Source of the DNA: Tricholomella constricta
Taxonomy: Eukaryota; Basidiomycota; Agaricomycetes; Agaricales; Lyophyllaceae
Direction of reading: 5' to 3'
NCBI GenBank assembly: GCA_013368375.1
Contig: JAACJP010000014.1
Span: 1-64,000 of the forward strand
Length of the DNA: 64,000 bases
Shown: in pieces, positions 28,787-38,225 of the stretch
Layout: each line of letters begins with the position of its first letter
Numbering within the stretch: position 1 is the stretch's first letter
The notes under the pieces: generated by a model
Seen by the model: only the letters and a program-made list of their open reading frames with translations
What the model was told of the DNA's origin: nothing
The model's database searches: none
Position numbers and translations under genes: made by a program

Positions 28787-31700
28787 TCACCCCCCCTTTT
28801 GAATCGCAACGACTCGGTGCGGGGTGACGGTGGCGAAGATGGCGGGGGATAGAGTGAAGATGCCACGAATGTGGCGTGGGGCGTCGGGGTTGTCGCGGTG
28901 AAATTTGCGTACCCGATCGGGGGCGGCGACATTTTCGCGAGGTTCCCAAGAAGCTTCTTCGTAACCGTAGCCCTTCCACAGGACCTTGTACTGTAGTTTT
29001 TTGCGGAAGGTTCGGCTATCGAGGATCTTTTCAACTTCGTAATGGGGTTCGTCGTCGATTATGTCGGGGGGCGGAGGGGGATCGGATCGACGACCTTCGA
29101 TCGGATCAGCAATGGCGGGGATGAGCTTCACGACGTGGAAGACTGGGTGGATGCGCTTCATGGACTGAGGCAGCAGGAGGCGGTATGCCAGCGGGCCGAC
29201 TCGCCTTTGCACGACGAAAGGGCCAAGGTAGCGATGCGACAACTTCTTAGACGGTCGGGTCGTAGAAATGTCGGTCGCGTCCAAGTATACCTTGTCGCCA
29301 GGCTGGTAGTCAGGCGTTGGGGCGTGCCGCTGGTTGTAATACCGCTCCATGTCGTCTTTGGCCTTTGAAAGCGCTGCCTTGGCTTCCTCCTGTGCTTCCT
29401 TCATGCGCTCCACGAACTCGTCTGCTGACTCGTTCTTGGAAGCGCCCCGACGCGGCTCAAAGCCCATGCGCGGATGCCGACCAGTGTCAAGCAGGAAGGG
29501 GGTCTGCTGCGTCGCCGAATGTACATGGTTGTTGTAACTGAATTCGGCGTCGGGCAGGAGGTCCTCCCAATCGTTCTGGCGCTCATTGCAGAAGACTCGC
29601 AAGAACTGTTCCAGTTCCTGGTTGACACGCTCTGTCTGTCCGTCGGTCTGTGGGTGGTACGCCGTCGAGGCCGACAGCTTGATACCCAGGAGTCTGTACA
29701 GTTCGCGCGTGAACTCGGCGACGAACTGTGGACCTCGATCGGAGACGAATGCGTCGGGGAGACCGTGCAGCTTCCAGACGTGGCGACGGTAGAGGTTCGC
29801 AGCTCCCAGGGCCGAACAAGTCGTGTGCGACGCGATGAAGTGCGCGCGCTTTCCAACTGAATCCACGACATTCATGATCGCGTCGTGGCCGTTGGACTCT
29901 GGAAGTTCGGTGATGAAGTCGACCGATACGACATTCCATCGGCCTTCGGGGATGGGAAGCGGCTGCAGCTGTCCGACGGGGAGTTGGCGGCGAGGTTTCG
30001 TGCGCAGACACATGTCACAGGTGCTGGTGTACGAACCGATGAAGCGCGACATCTGGGGCCACCAGTAGTTGCGCGACACCAGTTCGAGCGTCTTCCAGCG
30101 ACCGGGGTGACCGGCGACCTTGGAGTCGTGGTGCTGCTCCACAATGCGTCGGCGAAGGTCTGGGACGTTCGGGACATAGATCCGTCCACGGAACGTGAGC
30201 AGACCGCCTTCCTCTCCCCACTCGCCAAAGCGAAGGGAGCGGCCGGCGATCTTGGATGCTTTGACCAGTTGCGCCGCTTTCGCGACCGCATCCTCCTGAG
30301 CCCCATCACGATTGCCCTTGCGGATCGCTTTCAGCACATCATCCTCCTCTCCGACCAGTGCAAGGCCTTCAGTTGCACGAACGGCGAAGAATTCTGGTTT
30401 GAGCAGCACGATGTTGGCGTTGTCGGCGCTTCCGTCGCCATGGTCGGGGCGACGCGATAACGCGTCGGGTTTGCCCATGCTACGGCCAGGACGGTGGTGG
30501 AGGGCGAAGTCGAAGTTAGCGAGGTAAAGCGACCATCGGGCTTGACGCCGATTGAGTTTCTTCGCGGTGAGGAAGTACTCGAGGTTCTTGTGGTCGGTCC
30601 AGATCTCCACCTTGTGCTTTGCGCCTTCTACGAAGTGTCGCCATTCCTCCAGAGACCGGATGATCGCCAGCATCTCTTTGTCATGGATCTCGTAGTTCCG
30701 CTCGACGGCGTTCAAGCTCTTCGAGTAGAACGCGACCGGGTGCCACTTGCCATCGGACGGCGACTCTTGCGACAGGACTGCGCCCGTTGCGAAGTCGGAC
30801 GAGTCGGCTTCGATGCGGTACGGTCGATCGTCGTCGGGGAACATGAGGACTGGCCCCGATGTGATCGCAGACTTCAGAAGGGCAAAGGCCGACTGCTCCG
30901 ACTCTCCCCATCGCCAGGCGACGTCCTTGCCTGTCAGATCGAACAGGGGTCGGGCGTGGTGCGAGAAGTCCTGGATGAACCGTCGGTAGAAATTGGTGAA
31001 GCCTAGGAACGCTTGCACCTCCTTCTTGTTCTTCGGCGCCGGCCATTCCAACACTCCAGCGACTTTAACCGGATCCATTTCCGCTTGCCCTTGCGAGATG
31101 ATCAGCCCGAGATACTCGATCTTAGTCTGCTCAAATTCGCATTTCTCGGGCTTTAAGAACAGCTGATGTTCGCGGAGTCGGTCCAGTACCAGTCGCGTGA
31201 CCCGATGGTGTTCCTCTAGCGTCTTTGTATAAATCAAGATGTCATCGAGGTACACGCAAACAACACCTTCAGCGATCAGATCGCGGAAGATATCATTCAT
31301 CATGGTCTGAAATGTGGCGGGGCTGTTCGTGAGGCCGAAGAACATGACGAGCGGCTCGAAGAGGCCGCGATTCGTCCGAAACGCTGCCTTCCACTCGTCG
31401 CCTTCCTTGATCCGCACGTTGTTGTACCCCCATCGGACGTCCAACTTGGTGAAGTACCGCGCGCCGCGAAGGTTATTCACCAGTTCGCTAATGAGGGGCA
31501 GCGGGTATCGGTTCTTCACCGTGAGCGCATTGAGCGTCCGATAGTCCTGAACCAGTCGGAGCGACCCGTCCTTCTTCTTGATGAAGAAGACCGGCGACGC
31601 CATGGGCGACTTGGACGGTCGGATGCGACCTGTCTCGAGGTTCTCCTTGAGGAACGCGTCGAGTTCGACCTGTTCTGCCGGTGAGAGCGGGTAGACCTTC

Positions 31701-32806
31701 GTGCCCGTCGGCGACGCGCCCGGCTCCAGTTCGATGGCATGGTCCCATTGCTTGCGCTCTGGAAGCTCATCGAATGCGACTTTGGAGAAGACATCTTCAA
31801 AGTCGTGGAGGTGGGTCGGTACTGCGTCGCGGAAAGTTCTGGGCACGGAGTTAGCAGCGTGCGCTTCCGCAAGTCGCTGCGATGTCGTTTGGCTGGCCCG
31901 AATATGTTCGGCGGTCGGAGTCGGATGGATCGCGGTCGCGAAGATGCGATCGCCACTCAGGAAGGTTTCCACCAGGAAGTCGTCAGACTCTGGGTCAGGT
32001 TCCTCCAGGACCGGGGTGTAGGGGAGGAACTCCTCCTCATCAGAGTCGTCCTCAACATACGGGTTGGTCGGGGCTCGCAGGTCGGGCTCAGTCATCGGTA
32101 TACCGTCGGCTCGACAGGCGCGGATCGCTGCGCGCACTTTGGTGCGTGCGCGCCGATCGGCTTTGACCTCGTCCTTGCAGGTGCCGCACTGCGTCGGACA
32201 GCGACTCATCTTCACCTCCTTGGTCTCCCAGTCGATCTCGGGGTTATGGTTTTTAAGCCAGTTGAACCCGAGGATCATGTCTTGCTTGCCTAACTGGGTG
32301 ACCCCGAAGACGGCTCGTTCGGTATGACCGTTGTATCGCAAGACAGCTTCTACGATGCAAGAGACCGAACCGCCTTCGTTGAGAGTGCCGTCCACATTGT
32401 AAACCGGGGATGGCCGACTAAGCACCTTGGTTGTGAGCTTGTGTTTCTCGACAAAAGCAACATTGAGAAAACTGCCAGTCGCTCCGCTGTCCACTAGGGC
32501 AGTGACGGCATGCGACTCCTGGGTGTCGGTGGTCTCCAGTTCGACGTTGAGCCACAGGGATCTGGGGCAGGGGGAGGCAGCGGCGATGAAGCGACTAGGG
32601 AGTCGCTTTTCCCAGCGGGGTAGGCCACGACGCGACGGGGCGATCGGCTTTGCGACTGCGATTGGTGTCGTCGGGTCGGAGGGGTTTTGTACGTCTTTGT
32701 CGGTCGGTTCACTCGTCGGAATAGCAGCAATATTAGGTGTATTGGCGTATTCTACGGATAAAGGAGCGAACCGATTACGACTAGACAACGGGGGCGTACG
32801 TTCCAC
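28787..32806 (-). CDS. Element G: Pol with chromodomain
   Basis: 1,339 codons in a frame -1 to gag. The 5' limit given is a GTG, and the real protein is probably made by frameshifting from gag at 32821-32827. Domains in order: retropepsin with ALVDSGATGSF (about 103-113), reverse transcriptase with LDVRWGYNNVRI and YLDD (519-522), and RNase H with EADSSDFATGAVL and TDHKNLEYF. Next come the integrase HHCC region (HHDSKVAGHPG, CDMCLRTK) and core (VDFITELP, SDRGPQF, NQELEQFLR). A C-terminal chromodomain (YEVEKILDSR, YKVLWKGYGYEEASWEP) would guide insertion to marked chromatin. The last codons AAAAGGGGGGG form the polypurine tract, and the stop TGA abuts the 3' LTR directly. Confidence 0.93.
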   Translation of the reverse strand: MERTPPLSSRNRFAPLSVEYANTPNIAAIPTSEPTDKDVQNPSDPTTPIAVAKPIAPSRRGLPRWEKRLPSRFIAAASPCPRSLWLNVELETTDTQESHAVTALVDSGATGSFLNVAFVEKHKLTTKVLSRPSPVYNVDGTLNEGGSVSCIVEAVLRYNGHTERAVFGVTQLGKQDMILGFNWLKNHNPEIDWETKEVKMSRCPTQCGTCKDEVKADRRARTKVRAAIRACRADGIPMTEPDLRAPTNPYVEDDSDEEEFLPYTPVLEEPDPESDDFLVETFLSGDRIFATAIHPTPTAEHIRASQTTSQRLAEAHAANSVPRTFRDAVPTHLHDFEDVFSKVAFDELPERKQWDHAIELEPGASPTGTKVYPLSPAEQVELDAFLKENLETGRIRPSKSPMASPVFFIKKKDGSLRLVQDYRTLNALTVKNRYPLPLISELVNNLRGARYFTKLDVRWGYNNVRIKEGDEWKAAFRTNRGLFEPLVMFFGLTNSPATFQTMMNDIFRDLIAEGVVCVYLDDILIYTKTLEEHHRVTRLVLDRLREHQLFLKPEKCEFEQTKIEYLGLIISQGQAEMDPVKVAGVLEWPAPKNKKEVQAFLGFTNFYRRFIQDFSHHARPLFDLTGKDVAWRWGESEQSAFALLKSAITSGPVLMFPDDDRPYRIEADSSDFATGAVLSQESPSDGKWHPVAFYSKSLNAVERNYEIHDKEMLAIIRSLEEWRHFVEGAKHKVEIWTDHKNLEYFLTAKKLNRRQARWSLYLANFDFALHHRPGRSMGKPDALSRRPDHGDGSADNANIVLLKPEFFAVRATEGLALVGEEDDVLKAIRKGNRDGAQEDAVAKAAQLVKASKIAGRSLRFGEWGEEGGLLTFRGRIYVPNVPDLRRRIVEQHHDSKVAGHPGRWKTLELVSRNYWWPQMSRFIGSYTSTCDMCLRTKPRRQLPVGQLQPLPIPEGRWNVVSVDFITELPESNGHDAIMNVVDSVGKRAHFIASHTTCSALGAANLYRRHVWKLHGLPDAFVSDRGPQFVAEFTRELYRLLGIKLSASTAYHPQTDGQTERVNQELEQFLRVFCNERQNDWEDLLPDAEFSYNNHVHSATQQTPFLLDTGRHPRMGFEPRRGASKNESADEFVERMKEAQEEAKAALSKAKDDMERYYNQRHAPTPDYQPGDKVYLDATDISTTRPSKKLSHRYLGPFVVQRRVGPLAYRLLLPQSMKRIHPVFHVVKLIPAIADPIEGRRSDPPPPPDIIDDEPHYEVEKILDSRTFRKKLQYKVLWKGYGYEEASWEPRENVAAPDRVRKFHRDNPDAPRHIRGIFTLSPAIFATVTPHRVVAIQKGG

Positions 32807-32817
32807 CCGTTGTGTAA

Positions 32818-32827
32818 TTAAAAACCC
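32818..32827 (-). promoter_or_regulatory. Predicted -1 ribosomal frameshift site at gag stop of G
   Basis: The sense sequence G GGT TTT TAA fits the X-XXY-YYZ slippery pattern and sits on the last two gag codons. Slipping back one base reads GGG TTT TTA ATT ACA and enters the pol frame, which is open from there. No stop lies between the site and the protease. Confidence 0.7.
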
Positions 32828-34032
32828 TCCTCGGCGTCGGAGGCGGTCGCGTCGGCCGACGATGGAGTCGGGTCGGCGGGGACTGCGTCCTTGCGAGCTA
32901 GACGTTCCATGATAAGCGCCTCCAGCTCATCATCGAGCATGTGGCGCACGTCCCAGCGCAAAGGGCAGTCACGAGAGTAGTGACCCTTTTTCTTGCACCG
33001 AAAACAGTGGTCGTCGGCAGGCGCGACTCGATCGCGCATCCGATCTACGTCCATTGGGATGCCCTGGGGGATCGGCCTGGGGGCTGGTGCGGCAGGAGCG
33101 CGGGGGGGAGCGGGAGCGGGAGCGGGAGCGGGAGCGGGGGCAGTAGCGAACGCCCATCGTGCAGCTGCGGTGGTGGGCGGGCGGCTGTCGGGCGCCTTTG
33201 TCGGGACCATCCGACGGTGGAAGTCGTCCTCCGACCTCATGATGAAGTCTTGAGAACGAGCGATCCTCAGCCACTCCTCAATCTTCTCATCGTGCGGGCG
33301 ACCCGTGGTGATGCTTCCGAGTCGCCTCGAGAGCTTCGGGTCCATTCCCCGACGGAATTTGAGGACCAGGTGACGCCCATCTGGGTAGCCCGCCTTGACC
33401 CACAGGGATCGGAACGAGTCGATGTACTCGTCGATCGATCGACCGTTCTGGAAGTACGCCGTCGACTCCAGGATGAGCGCGGCATCGGCGACCTCGTCGA
33501 AGAGGAAGAACTCGCCACGGAAGGTGTCTTCGAAGTCCTTCCAGGCGGGAAAGACGTCCTTGGCGGTTCCGAACTGGAACACCCGACTGACGAAGTCGGC
33601 GGCTCGCCCGTGCTGCATGTACGACAGCACCCATACTATTCGGGCGTGGTCGTCGGCGAAACTTCCCCCGCACAAGGAGAAGTAGAGCTTGCAGGTGTTC
33701 AAGAACGCGCGACCGCCCGATCGGGCGCCGTCGTAAATGGGAGGGGGCGACGGTCGGAGGTGGTGCGATCCCGATCGCGGAGAGCCTGGCAGCGGGGTGG
33801 TCGTCTCAGGCGGCGGGGGGGTCGTGTCTGCTTCGGGAGCAGCGGGGGTGGGATTGGGGGGTGTCCCCGACATGAATTTTTCGAAAAGAGCGGAGAGGCG
33901 GTCCATAGAGGCCGAGTTGGAGGTATTGGAGGCAGAGAGAGCCGAAATTGTGGCTTCCATATTCGCCAACCGCTCCTCCGTCGTGAGGAAGGGAGAGAAC
34001 GGTCGCTGCGACATGTCACCAAATTCGGACAT
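32818..34032 (-). CDS. Element G: Gag
   Basis: 404 codons. An N-terminal coiled-coil-prone region (LANMEATISALSASN) leads to a gag core (GGRAFLNTCKLYFSLCG, WVLSYMQHGRAADFV, EYIDSFRSLWVKAGY). A CCHC knuckle, CFRCKKKGHYSRDC, precedes the C-terminus. The frame stops at TAA (32818-32820) directly after GGT TTT. Pol lies in the -1 frame. Confidence 0.92.
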   Translation of the reverse strand: MSEFGDMSQRPFSPFLTTEERLANMEATISALSASNTSNSASMDRLSALFEKFMSGTPPNPTPAAPEADTTPPPPETTTPLPGSPRSGSHHLRPSPPPIYDGARSGGRAFLNTCKLYFSLCGGSFADDHARIVWVLSYMQHGRAADFVSRVFQFGTAKDVFPAWKDFEDTFRGEFFLFDEVADAALILESTAYFQNGRSIDEYIDSFRSLWVKAGYPDGRHLVLKFRRGMDPKLSRRLGSITTGRPHDEKIEEWLRIARSQDFIMRSEDDFHRRMVPTKAPDSRPPTTAAARWAFATAPAPAPAPAPAPPRAPAAPAPRPIPQGIPMDVDRMRDRVAPADDHCFRCKKKGHYSRDCPLRWDVRHMLDDELEALIMERLARKDAVPADPTPSSADATASDAEEGF

Positions 34033-34159
34033 CTCGAAACGGGACTGGACGGGCGATCGGGGCGAGCGCGCGTTGGACGGTCGCGTGTAGCAGACGCGTG
34101 TTTCGGCGCGGAAGCGGATCGGTCGGCTTCGTCGGGTTTCTAGAGTGACTCTATTCTGC

Positions 34160-34656
34160 TGTTAGGGCGACCTCAGCGCAGAGCTTAGTCGTGCTGGCAG
34201 AGGGGAATCCAATGTTATATTATGTACGATTAGAGAGAACGTAAGTAGACCTACCTGGCAGAGGGGAATCCAATGAGAATAGAGTAAAGGATTCCCCCAT
34301 GTCAGGAGGATGACTATATACGAGTAACTACTTGAGGGCCGGCTCTCTGGGGTGTATGGTACGTAAATGATAACGGATGGGCAGCGGCGCGTGTATGTAC
34401 ACGTTCCCGACGCTGTCCGATCCTCGTGGCTCAGGGTGCAGGCGCACGAGGTCGGGTGACCGACGTCGGGATGTCGGGAATCGGGATCGGGCGCGCGCTG
34501 GAAGGGGAAGTAACGACAGGAAGTTATAAGTATGTACACCGATGCTTGGGGCGGAGCGTCGGGGTCGGGATCGCGATCATCTGGGGAGCGGTCGGTCACG
34601 TGCTCGTCCGAGGAATCGGATGGTCACGTGATCACCAAACAGGTGTTCCCCTAACA
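34160..34656 (-). repeat. Element G 5' LTR
   Basis: 497 bp matching 28290-28786 except for one observed substitution. A conventional tRNA primer site starting TGG was not found directly after it, so the priming mode is unclear. Confidence 0.93.
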
Positions 34657-37545
34657 CCCGTAATTGGAATGATCGTCGAGGATGGTGTGGAAAAAAATCT
34701 TGCCATGAGGTGTTTGGACGGGGAACGGACCACAAGTGTCCATGTGAAGGAGATCGCATACTTGAGTAACACGTCTAGCAAGATGATCGAAAGGACGCTG
34801 GGGATGTTTGCCGATTAAACAAGGTATGCAATGGGTATCGGTGAAAGGACCATCGTACTTAATCCCAGTGGCATAGGATTTAGTGAGGACGGCACGAGTC
34901 GCATCAAGGCCCAAGTGTCCAAAACGACGGTGCCAAAGATGTGGAGTGAGGGGAACGTGTGGGAAGCCAAGGTCGGAATCCAACTGTTCGATTGCAGGAA
35001 GCACAAGGTAGTCGTCTAGCTTGCGAGAAATAGAGGGATTCGAGGGTAGAACAAAATCCAGATGTAGGCAGGAGAGTCGGCGAACGACAGTAGCGTTGAT
35101 AGTAAGGTCCGAGATGGTGGATAATGAATCCGGAAGGTGTATTGAGGTAATGTTTTTCTCGAAGACCAAACGCATGTCCTTTTCCGTTAAAGAGCCAACT
35201 GAGATGAGATTAATGGAGACGTCTGGGGCATGAAGACAATCACGCAGGCATATAATCTGTTCTTGACCGTCGAGAAGAATCCGGAAGCGAACCTCACCCT
35301 TCGCCAGAGTCGAGAGAGTTCCACAGTTAGCGGTACCAACTGGAACGGCGAGAGAGGTGTCGTAAGACCAGAAATACTTTCGGTCGCGAATGATGTGGAC
35401 GGTGCAGCCCGAGTCAAGAATCGCGTTAAAGCGATCGGCGATAGAGGCAAGGACAACGGGACTGGCTGCGTTCGCAAAATCGAGGTAGAAAGCAGTATCT
35501 GAGGGAGGTGTAGGCTGAGGTTCAGACGAAGAGTAAACGGAAATAGGCGCGGGGGCCGATTCAATTTCGGATTCAACAGATTCTACGATGGGTTCAAGCG
35601 ACGGATCAGACGCAACAGCAATATGGGCACGGGGACGAGGTGGATTTGCCGCAAGGTAACGATCTCGACCACCAACATCTCCTCCACCTGGTTCCCAGCA
35701 ATTCCCCGCGACGTGACCGAGTGCACCACAGTTCGAACACCTAGGACGAGTAGCCGTAGCTGTAGGAACGACAGGGTCGGTGGCAGAGGTCGTAGCGGGA
35801 TTCTGACTAGAAGTGGGAGTCGAAGTTGACGTGGAAGTCGAAGGTTGAGAGCGACGAGGAGTAGTGCCATGAGTATTGGAAAGGCGTCGTGAGGCAAGTT
35901 CGACATTTAAAGCGGCTTGAGAAGCATCATGGAATGTGATGACTCCGTGAGGTGGATGCGTGTTGAAACCTTCACGAATGAGAACGCGAAGTGGCTCGTA
36001 TTCATATGTGCGAGGAAGACCATCTGCAAAACGCTGGACCTTTTCATAAGACGAGAAATCCCAATGTGAGCCTTCGACCTGGAGAACCGCTTTCCTCCAC
36101 ATGTCCACGTAAGAGGAGACGTCGTTCCCGATAACTTTCTTTGACAGGGTAGATTCGCGAACGAGAGCCGCTGAAGTAGCATCGAAAACGCCGTACTGAG
36201 TCCGAAGAATGCGGAGGATATCGCGAGCAGATCGTTGGGGGTTACCCCAGGCATCACGTTTGGGAGGGATGAGCGAGGCAGGGATGGGTCCAAGTTTGCC
36301 AACAAGAACGAAAGAGACAATGTCATCTTGAGTCCACCACGAACGATATGCGTCAAGTTCTTCCGGAGTAAAATGCGCTCGATCGATGACGGGAGGCAGA
36401 GATGGATAAGCGGTGGGATCCAGAAGTACATCAGCGGGAAGAACATCAACGATGTGATCGTAGAGGCCGGTAGCTTCGATGACTTGCATAACCGCGGAGT
36501 ACCATTTTGCCCAGTCGTTCGCCGTAGAAAGAAGAGGAATACTCGATAAGTTGGGAAAATCGGGTTTGGTATATGTAGAAGTAGAGCGGTGAACGGGGGG
36601 AATGGGAGCTAAAGGAAGGGGAGCGCCCGGGGCGGGAGAACCAGGTAAAGATAAGGGTAGGTTGTGCATACGAAGAGAAAGTGGAGTAAGAGGTTGAATC
36701 GGAGCAGAATTCGGGCGATGCGGGAAATGTAATGAAGACACAGAAAGCGGGCGAAAGTAAGATTCAGGAGTCGAAGGGGACGGATGAGGAGAATAAGGAG
36801 AATGGATCGGGACTGGGTTCGGATTAAATTGTAAGTATGGGGGAGCCGGAGCAGCTGGTGTATGAAAAGACGGAGTTATAGGACGGGCTAAATTGTTGAA
36901 AGGAATAGGACGTAAAGGTATAGGTGCAATTGGATCGTTTAAACGAGGAGGGGGTCGAATAGAAACGGGAGGGGAAGGTGAATGATGTGAAGGGAGATGC
37001 TGCGAAGAAGGAGGAGGATGAATAGAAACTGGCGAAGCACGTACTGAAGGAAGAATCGGGGTACGAGTAGGAGGACGATGATGTGAGGAAGCGTAAGATA
37101 AACCCGTCGAAGACGCTTGAACAGAAGAAGGATGGTGAGAAACACCCGTAACTGGAAGAAAAGCAGAGACCGATGATTGAGGAAGTCCAGAGTAACCGGT
37201 AGGCAAAGAGAGAGGTTTAAGAACAGGAAGAGAAGAAGTAAGGGCTTGTAAAGGAGGAGGACTCGTATAGGAAGGAATCTGAGTAACGTCAAGTTGAGAA
37301 GTCGAAGGAGCGAAATATTGAGTCTGGGACCAAGAATGCTGTACGTTGTAAGAAGGAGAAACTGGCGCCGAAGAAACAGCGAACGACTGAGGCAATGCAG
37401 GTTCAGGCCATGGTCCATGGACTGTCGGAGGAGCGCTCCCTGAAACCGAAGTTGGAAACATGCGCGAACGAGAGACGGTGGGCGCCAGGGCAGTGGTAGG
37501 AACCGGTTGAGCAGGACCCTGGGTACGAGATGACCGATCGGTCAT
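34657..37545 (-). CDS. Element F: Gag, protease and integrase N-terminal part (first piece of gag-pol)
   Basis: 963 codons from the ATG at 37545. A long Ser/Pro-rich leader (about 330 residues) precedes a copia gag core (WAKWYSAVMQVIEATGLY, WRKAVLQVEGSHWDF). A CCHC knuckle follows, CSNCGALGHVAGNC. The protease has AILDSGCTVHIIRD. The integrase zinc-binding region reads LWHRRFGHLGLDATRAV and CIPCLIGKHPQRP, and the core starts HMDTCGPFPV and ends LDDHSNYG at the G insertion point. The frame continues at 28284 with no shift. The RNA-binding knuckle distinguishes F from element C. Confidence 0.9.
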
Positions 37546-37682
37546 CGTCGCGGACCCAAAAAAAAAAATCGATCGTGGTAGATCGAGTGACTATATGCGG
37601 TATGGTTTGGAAAACTGATCGATGTGAAAAGATCGCCAAGGGTTCCGGCACCGAGGTAAATGAATAGAATCCAGATCTAGGC

Positions 37683-37695
37683 GGGGCCCATAACC
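37683..37695 (-). other. Element F primer binding site (initiator-Met half-tRNA type)
   Basis: Minus-strand GGTTATGGGCCCC follows the 5' LTR without a gap. It is complementary to the anticodon stem-loop of initiator tRNA-Met and identical to the site of element C at 15901-15913. Confidence 0.75.
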
Positions 37696-37977
37696 TGATG
37701 ACCCTAGAATTGGAGACAAGTTACAGATCCTCAGTGTCGGAATAGAAAGAGACAACGACTATATTAGAATACCTAGAATTGGAGACAAGTTACAGCTACA
37801 GTCTCCATCAGTAAGAAAGGTAAAGTAGAAAGGTGACTAGAGGAATATACTCACATCCTCAGTGTCGGAATAGAAAGAGACGACGACTGAGGATGTGAAT
37901 GGAGGAACGACGGAAGTATATTGAGAGTCACGTGTGAGCGATAACGTAAGCGATGAAATAGGACCCGGGGGCCAACA
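37696..37977 (-). repeat. Element F 5' LTR
   Basis: 282 bp, no difference seen from 19069-19350. The target duplication ATCTT follows at 37978. Confidence 0.93.
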
Positions 37978-38225
37978 ATCTTTGCTGTGGACGCCCAAAA
38001 TACAAGGACAATGTGACACGTGGGATTGAAACTCCGCATTGTATCCGAAAAAGGCAACTACGAACTTGTACCTTTCTTTTGTGCGCTCTAGGACAATGGC
38101 AGCCTTGTTATTTAAAAGCTTGTACCGGCAACTATGGCCTCCTCGTCCTATCCTACTTTCGGAGGCCAGCTACTCACCGACACGAACTTTCACTCGCATT
38201 ATCATAGACTGCAACGAACTCAATC

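Larger units (their letters stand above)
28290..34656 (-). mobile_element. Element G: full-length Ty3 chromovirus
   Basis: Two 497-bp LTRs (28290-28786 and 34160-34656) differ at one base that I could find (the base after GTTAGGG). They are flanked by the 5-bp duplication CCCGT (28285-28289 and 34657-34661). gag and pol are open and intact, and pol ends in a chromodomain. It is inserted in the integrase of F. Removing it and one duplication restores codons for HSNYGDTSLLAHKDE. Confidence 0.94.
19069..37977 (-). mobile_element. Element F: full-length Ty1/copia retrotransposon with two nested insertions
   Basis: Two 282-bp LTRs (19069-19350 and 37696-37977) appear identical by eye. The element is flanked by the 5-bp duplication ATCTT (19064-19068 and 37978-37982). 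Without nested elements G and H and one copy of each target duplication it is 6,349 bp. Its gag-pol frame is then one open frame of 1,856 codons in three genomic pieces: 34657-37545, 26479-28284 and 19417-20289. F is young, and G and H are younger still. Confidence 0.92.

Noticed and set aside
34120..34160. tRNA primer binding site for element G
   Set aside because: The sequence after the LTR (GCAGAATAGAGTC) does not begin with TGG and I could not match it to a tRNA end.
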